Below, piece after piece: positions 19,295 through 22,134 of a stretch of 22,134 bases of DNA. How positions within the stretch are numbered: the first letter of the stretch is position 1; each line of letters begins with the position of its first letter. The translations under genes and the position numbers were made by a program. The notes below the pieces were generated by a model. It searched no databases. It had not been told where the DNA came from and worked only from the letters and a program-made list of their open reading frames with translations. This DNA comes from Collybiopsis luxurians FD-317 M1. Its lineage: Eukaryota > Basidiomycota > Agaricomycetes > Agaricales > Omphalotaceae. The stretch spans positions 19,668 through 41,801 of the forward strand of contig KN834911.1 in NCBI GenBank assembly GCA_000827265.1, given 5' to 3'.

Positions 19295-19642
19295 TGTTAA
19301 AGTTCAGGCAACTAAAGCAGCAATGATTGAGATCACAACAAGTTTTAGTTTGGTAATAATAACTTGTATAATAGATTGTTTGTAACTTGTAGTGTCAACA
19401 GATTGAGTATTCCAACTAGATTATTTCTAGACATATAAGGATTAGGGGTCCATTTGGTCCTATTTGCATGCAAATGTATGAGGTGTGAAAACAGGTGTCT
19501 ACACTTTTGCACCCCACTAAAATATTCCAATGACACAAACTTTTCCTGTCTCCAGAGTCCAACTATTAAAACTATTCTACTTTTGTCTATACTACATATA
19601 CATATTGTACATGTCCTTAGAAATGTTTCACTTCTTTCAACA
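19295..19642 (-). repeat. Nested solo LTR with 5-bp target duplication
   Basis: A full-length LTR (348 bp, minus orientation: TGTTAAAG..TTTCAACA on the plus strand) lies within the integrase-linker text of element B. ACTTG is present at both borders (19290-19294 and 19643-19647). Removing the LTR and one ACTTG restores the same text as element A (YMYKSPPPKTY region, about 9616-9645). It carries the palindrome ATTTGCATGCAAAT at 19462-19475. A 4-base loss (GTTTCACTTC) has removed part of the terminal stem. Confidence 0.95.
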
Positions 19643-20565
19643 ACTTGTACATGTAACACTCATCAAAATCAGGTCTTTCACTGATCACTACTTTCTTTGT
19701 AACAGGGTTCCAAAATGTCCAAGCCTTCATTCTTTCAGGACAACCAATAAGGATGGATACATTTCTCCATATGCCATCCTAGAGCTTCCCATTTATCTTT
19801 TTGCACATGAACATAAGCTACACATCCCCAGACCTACAAATGGTCTAGGTTTCTGATTATACCAGTGTACACATGGTGTAGACTCAGGCTGCTGATGTAG
19901 GACAATAATTGTAAATCTGAACAAGTGCAGTTAGGCATTTTGCCCAAAATGTTTTTGGTAAACCTGATTCATTCAGTGCCACTGTTAGCCTTTCTGCCAA
20001 TGTTACATTTGCCCTTTCAGACACTCCATTCTGCTGAAACCTGTTTCTTGCAGTCTTTTGGACTGCAATTCCATGTTCTTTACAGAAACCAATAAATTCA
20101 TTGGACATATACTCTCTCCCTTATCATGTCTAAGGATTTTAATTTTCTGCCCAAGCCTTAAACTGCTTAAAGATAGCAAATGTTTCACTTTTCTTCCTCA
20201 TTAGAAATACAGCTCTAAAATATGTGTAGTCATCAATAAAGGTTACCCAGTATTGATAACCACTAGGGGAGGTAACACCAACATCATAAACATCAGAATG
20301 AATCAATTCTAGTGGAGCCTTGGCTTATGTATGTGAACTAAGAAATAAATTGGCATGCATCTTTCCAGCTAAACATAATTTACAGACTGGGTTTAGCATT
20401 GCTTGAGAATCAAGTTTAAAACCCTCAACCAACTCTTTTTTAGGCATCTGTGCCACAGCTCCAGGTTTAGAGGCAAAGTAGACACAACATGAACACTTTT
20501 ATATGCATCAGTGAGAAACAGGTCTAGGTGCTGCTATGAAAGTCCTAGGCAGAAATTCCTGAATG
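19643..20565 (-). pseudogene. Copia integrase and gag-pre-integrase (element B)
   Basis: Minus-strand text begins with gag-pre-integrase (LELWHR, then KKELVEGFKLDSQAMLNPVC, KLCLAGKMHANLF), where the middle of that domain is missing. The core follows: LELIHSDVYDVG (first Asp), YWVTFIDDYT, ILRHDKG (second Asp), NEFIGFCKEHGIAVQK, and QQNGVSER (Glu), so a D,D,E triad can still be traced. A TGA and frameshifts break the core around 20090-20150. The C-terminal part (KKVVISERPDFDECYMYK) ends at the nested LTR. Integrase inserts the DNA copy into the genome. Element A lacks exactly this core. Confidence 0.82.
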
Positions 20566-21179
20566 GTATTTAGGTGAGGTCCCATATGTTGGGCATGATT
20601 TAACAGTACTAGATGTTTGAGCAAAAATCAGTTAATAGTACAACACATTGAATATAAGATGTACTAATAGCTTTATAAACTCTTCATGATTGAGGTGCAT
20701 TTGCATGAATATTATCTGGTCCTTTGTTTTTAATTCCAACTTGTTCCATTGAACTTACTTTCTCTGAATCAAAGGGATCCACATAGTCATAATTCTGGAG
20801 TCAGAAGGAGGCATTCAATTTCAGTAGAAACACTGGTTTCAGAAGGATAGTTTAGAAGAATATTTTTAATTTCATTTGAAACCCAATTGTTGTCCACCTC
20901 AATTAGAACTAGAAAGAACTATAATGAAACATTGAATTAATTAATACAAATTGAATTAACCTATGGGAATCTCTTGTTTATGTTTAATATTTAAATTTTG
21001 TCAAATGTATTTGCAATAGGAAAAACTTCTAAATTACTGTATGATTCAAAGTAGTATCAGTGTTTTTTTCTTATCAAATTACCTATCATTAAGGATGCAG
21101 ATATTTTCCAAGTTATTCTACATCAAAGAAGTTTCATATGTTCTTGTTTAAATGAAATTTTGATTTTGCCACATAAAAG
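20566..21179. other. Possible further element B sequence, then AT-rich DNA
   Basis: On the minus strand at about 20760-20930 faint text such as YVDPFDSEKVSSMEQV could belong to the gag-protease part of element B, but no protease motif is visible. From 20930 to 21179 the sequence is AT-rich with no feature. Confidence 0.3.
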
Positions 21180-21270
21180 TGTTGAAAGAAATGCTGAAAC
21201 ACTTCTAAGGACATGTACAATTTATATATGTAGTATAGACAAAAGTAGAATAGTTTTAGTAGTTGGATTC
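21180..21270 (+). repeat. Copia LTR 5' fragment (+), about 91 bp
   Basis: TGTTGAAAGAAATGCTGAAA and the following bases match the LTR start through AGTAGTTGGATTCT. The similarity then stops; GTGGACAC just after may be a leftover from the LTR middle after an internal deletion. No target duplication can be judged. Confidence 0.85.
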
Positions 21271-21344
21271 TACTCTGTGGACACACTTTGTAAATTACAG
21301 AATAAGGATGAGAGCTCTAGAGAAAATTCCAAACATAGGAAGAT

Positions 21345-21596
21345 CTTAAGACCCACAGCATTAACAAATACATTAAAAAAAATTCTGTGGAACTCATCAC
21401 CATCTTCAGCCAAAGAGTTAATAGGAGGTCACTAGACATATGTCTCAGAATGCCTGTAATCATTAAATACAACTTTGCTACTGAACTATGCATTACCAAT
21501 GGTCAAGAAGCAGTAGTTGCTGGTTGGGACAGCTCCAAAATCACAGATGATAAGTCAAAATTGGATACTCTTCCCAGAGCATGTTCAACTTTTTGA
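21345..21596 (+). pseudogene. Pif1-type (Helitron) helicase C-terminal fragment
   Basis: The frame reads RRSLDICLRMPVIIKYNFAT, then ELCITNGQEAVVAGWDSS and KLDTL. This corresponds to the conserved late part of Pif1-like helicases encoded by Helitron transposons in basidiomycetes (usually GMPVMIRNNDATELCITNGQ and GW, then LDTLFV). Only about 70 residues remain. The Walker motifs, the Rep nuclease and the end of the helicase are absent, and there is a stop after ACSTF. The Met of the conserved GMPV is kept, but its Gly is now Arg. It is probably a relic of a rolling-circle transposon, but could derive from a cellular Pif1 relative. Confidence 0.65.
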
Positions 21597-22134
21597 TCAA
21601 ATTTCCTACCTCTGCTTTCATCACTCAGACTAGTGCAGGTTAGGCCAAAACTGGGCACAATGCCCAAAATCGAATTGCAGGCTCGTGGAAGTGCTACACT
21701 ACTGGTACAAGGTAGGTAGGAATAGGAACACACAAGACAGACTATGTACTACTAGTGTACATTAAGCAATTGAGCTATGATTGGTTATGAACAGGTTAGA
21801 ATCAGAATAGACATAAAGGAGAAGCAGCAATTGTAGCAAAGATCTGTGAACTGGGATGGGAGGGAGGGTGACGAAAAAAGTGCGCAGAAAGCGGTTAAAC
21901 TAATCTAAAAAGAAATCAGCATTAAAAACTACTGAAATGTGACCAATCTGCGCACTTAGAGCCTAAATATCTGAGATCTGACAATCAAGAACACTTTGAG
22001 AGGTTCTAAACTGTGTACAGAACTGTGCAGATGTAATAAGAACTCTGTTAAGTGAGATTGCATCGAAATATGTGGCGGAGCCATACCAGATCGTGGGAGT
22101 TAAAGTGAGAAAGGCTACTGCTACAAGTGATGTC
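21597..22134. other. CpG-normal tail, no gene identified
   Basis: No coding region is recognised. The stretch stands out by composition: nine CpG between 21671 and 22134, seven of them after 21870, against 7 in the first 3,000 bases of the window. It may be the start of an unmethylated region, such as the flank or promoter of a gene beyond the window. Confidence 0.5.
21878..21957. repeat. 11-bp inverted repeat
   Basis: AAGTGCGCAGA (21878-21888) and its exact reverse complement TCTGCGCACTT (21947-21957) are separated by 58 bases. Each arm contains a CpG. Could be a small hairpin element, a pair of protein-binding sites in opposite orientation, or chance. Confidence 0.5.

Larger units (their letters stand above)
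17803..20565 (-). mobile_element. Ty1/copia retrotransposon, element B (defective)
   Basis: Same family as element A but on the minus strand. From its 5' side it has gag-pre-integrase and integrase core text (about 20565-19884), integrase C-terminus (19860-19643), linker and RT (19294-18006), then a truncated LTR. A solo LTR of the same family is nested within it (19295-19642). It has no recognisable gag, no primer-binding site and no 5' LTR. RNase H is absent, because RT passes straight into the LTR at 18006/18005. Weakly element-like text may extend to about 20900. Confidence 0.88.

Noticed and set aside
21503..21733. 76-residue minus-strand frame
   Set aside because: Overlaps the helicase fragment, which has a much better family match on the plus strand.
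21744..21762. Near-palindrome ATGTACTACTAGTGTACAT
   Set aside because: Imperfect, short, single occurrence; chance is a sufficient explanation.
1..22134. CRISPR array, phage, toxin-antitoxin or other prokaryotic defence system
   Set aside because: Intron-containing genes and copia elements show a eukaryotic genome; no spaced repeats of CRISPR type or operon structure are present.

Overview
The window looks like a repeat-dominated, decayed segment of a nuclear genome from a filamentous basidiomycete (probably Agaricomycetes). The evidence is as follows. There is an F-box protein remnant of the mushroom type. There is a DUF6534-type membrane protein gene with many GT-AG introns of about 45-63 nt. 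There is a WD40 gene remnant. Several copies of one Ty1/copia retrotransposon family are present, with a fragment of a Helitron-type Pif1 helicase. No open reading frame in the window is intact for its family. I found no tRNA, rRNA, CRISPR array or bacterial-type operon.

Layout: 1-460 degenerate short repeats; 467-530 a 10-bp tandem repeat; 572-1929 F-box pseudogene (+); 2869-3704 remnants of an unrecognised gene (+); 5013-7282 DUF6534-family gene (+) with most splice signals intact but carrying stops and one lost splice donor; 7283-8314 non-coding, with one weak minus-strand ORF candidate; 8315-12251 copia element A (+), with 5' LTR, primer-binding site, gag, integrase C-terminus, RT and RNase H, interrupted by a hairpin (MITE-like) insertion at 9084-9326 and by an assembly gap (10812-10831) flanked by a repeated RT; 12252-12603 an LTR in the opposite orientation; about 13080-14000 WD40 pseudogene (+); 14768-15382 a copia RNase H tail plus 3' LTR (+); 15970-16670 remnant of an unrecognised multi-exon gene (+); 16733-17570 short dispersed repeats; 17803-20565 copia element B (-), with LTR fragments and a nested solo LTR; 21180-21270 LTR fragment (+); about 21345-21596 helicase fragment (+); 21597-22134 a tail whose base composition differs from the rest.

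The main events are repeated insertion and rearrangement of one copia family in an old gene neighbourhood, together with extreme CpG loss. I count 7 CpG in the first 3,000 bases, against 7 in the last 294 bases. This fits long-term cytosine methylation and deamination of a silenced region that ends near 21.65 kb. Several of the gene-breaking changes (R to stop at CGA; a GT splice donor to AT after a C) are what CpG decay would produce; others, such as Q to stop in the WD40 gene, are not in CpG context.

I see no convincing new molecular system. The most unusual signals are the half-tRNA (initiator Met) primer-binding site of element A, the MITE-like hairpin with a decamer-periodic core that resembles the tandem repeat at 467-530, and the mirrored, partly complementary copia fragments.
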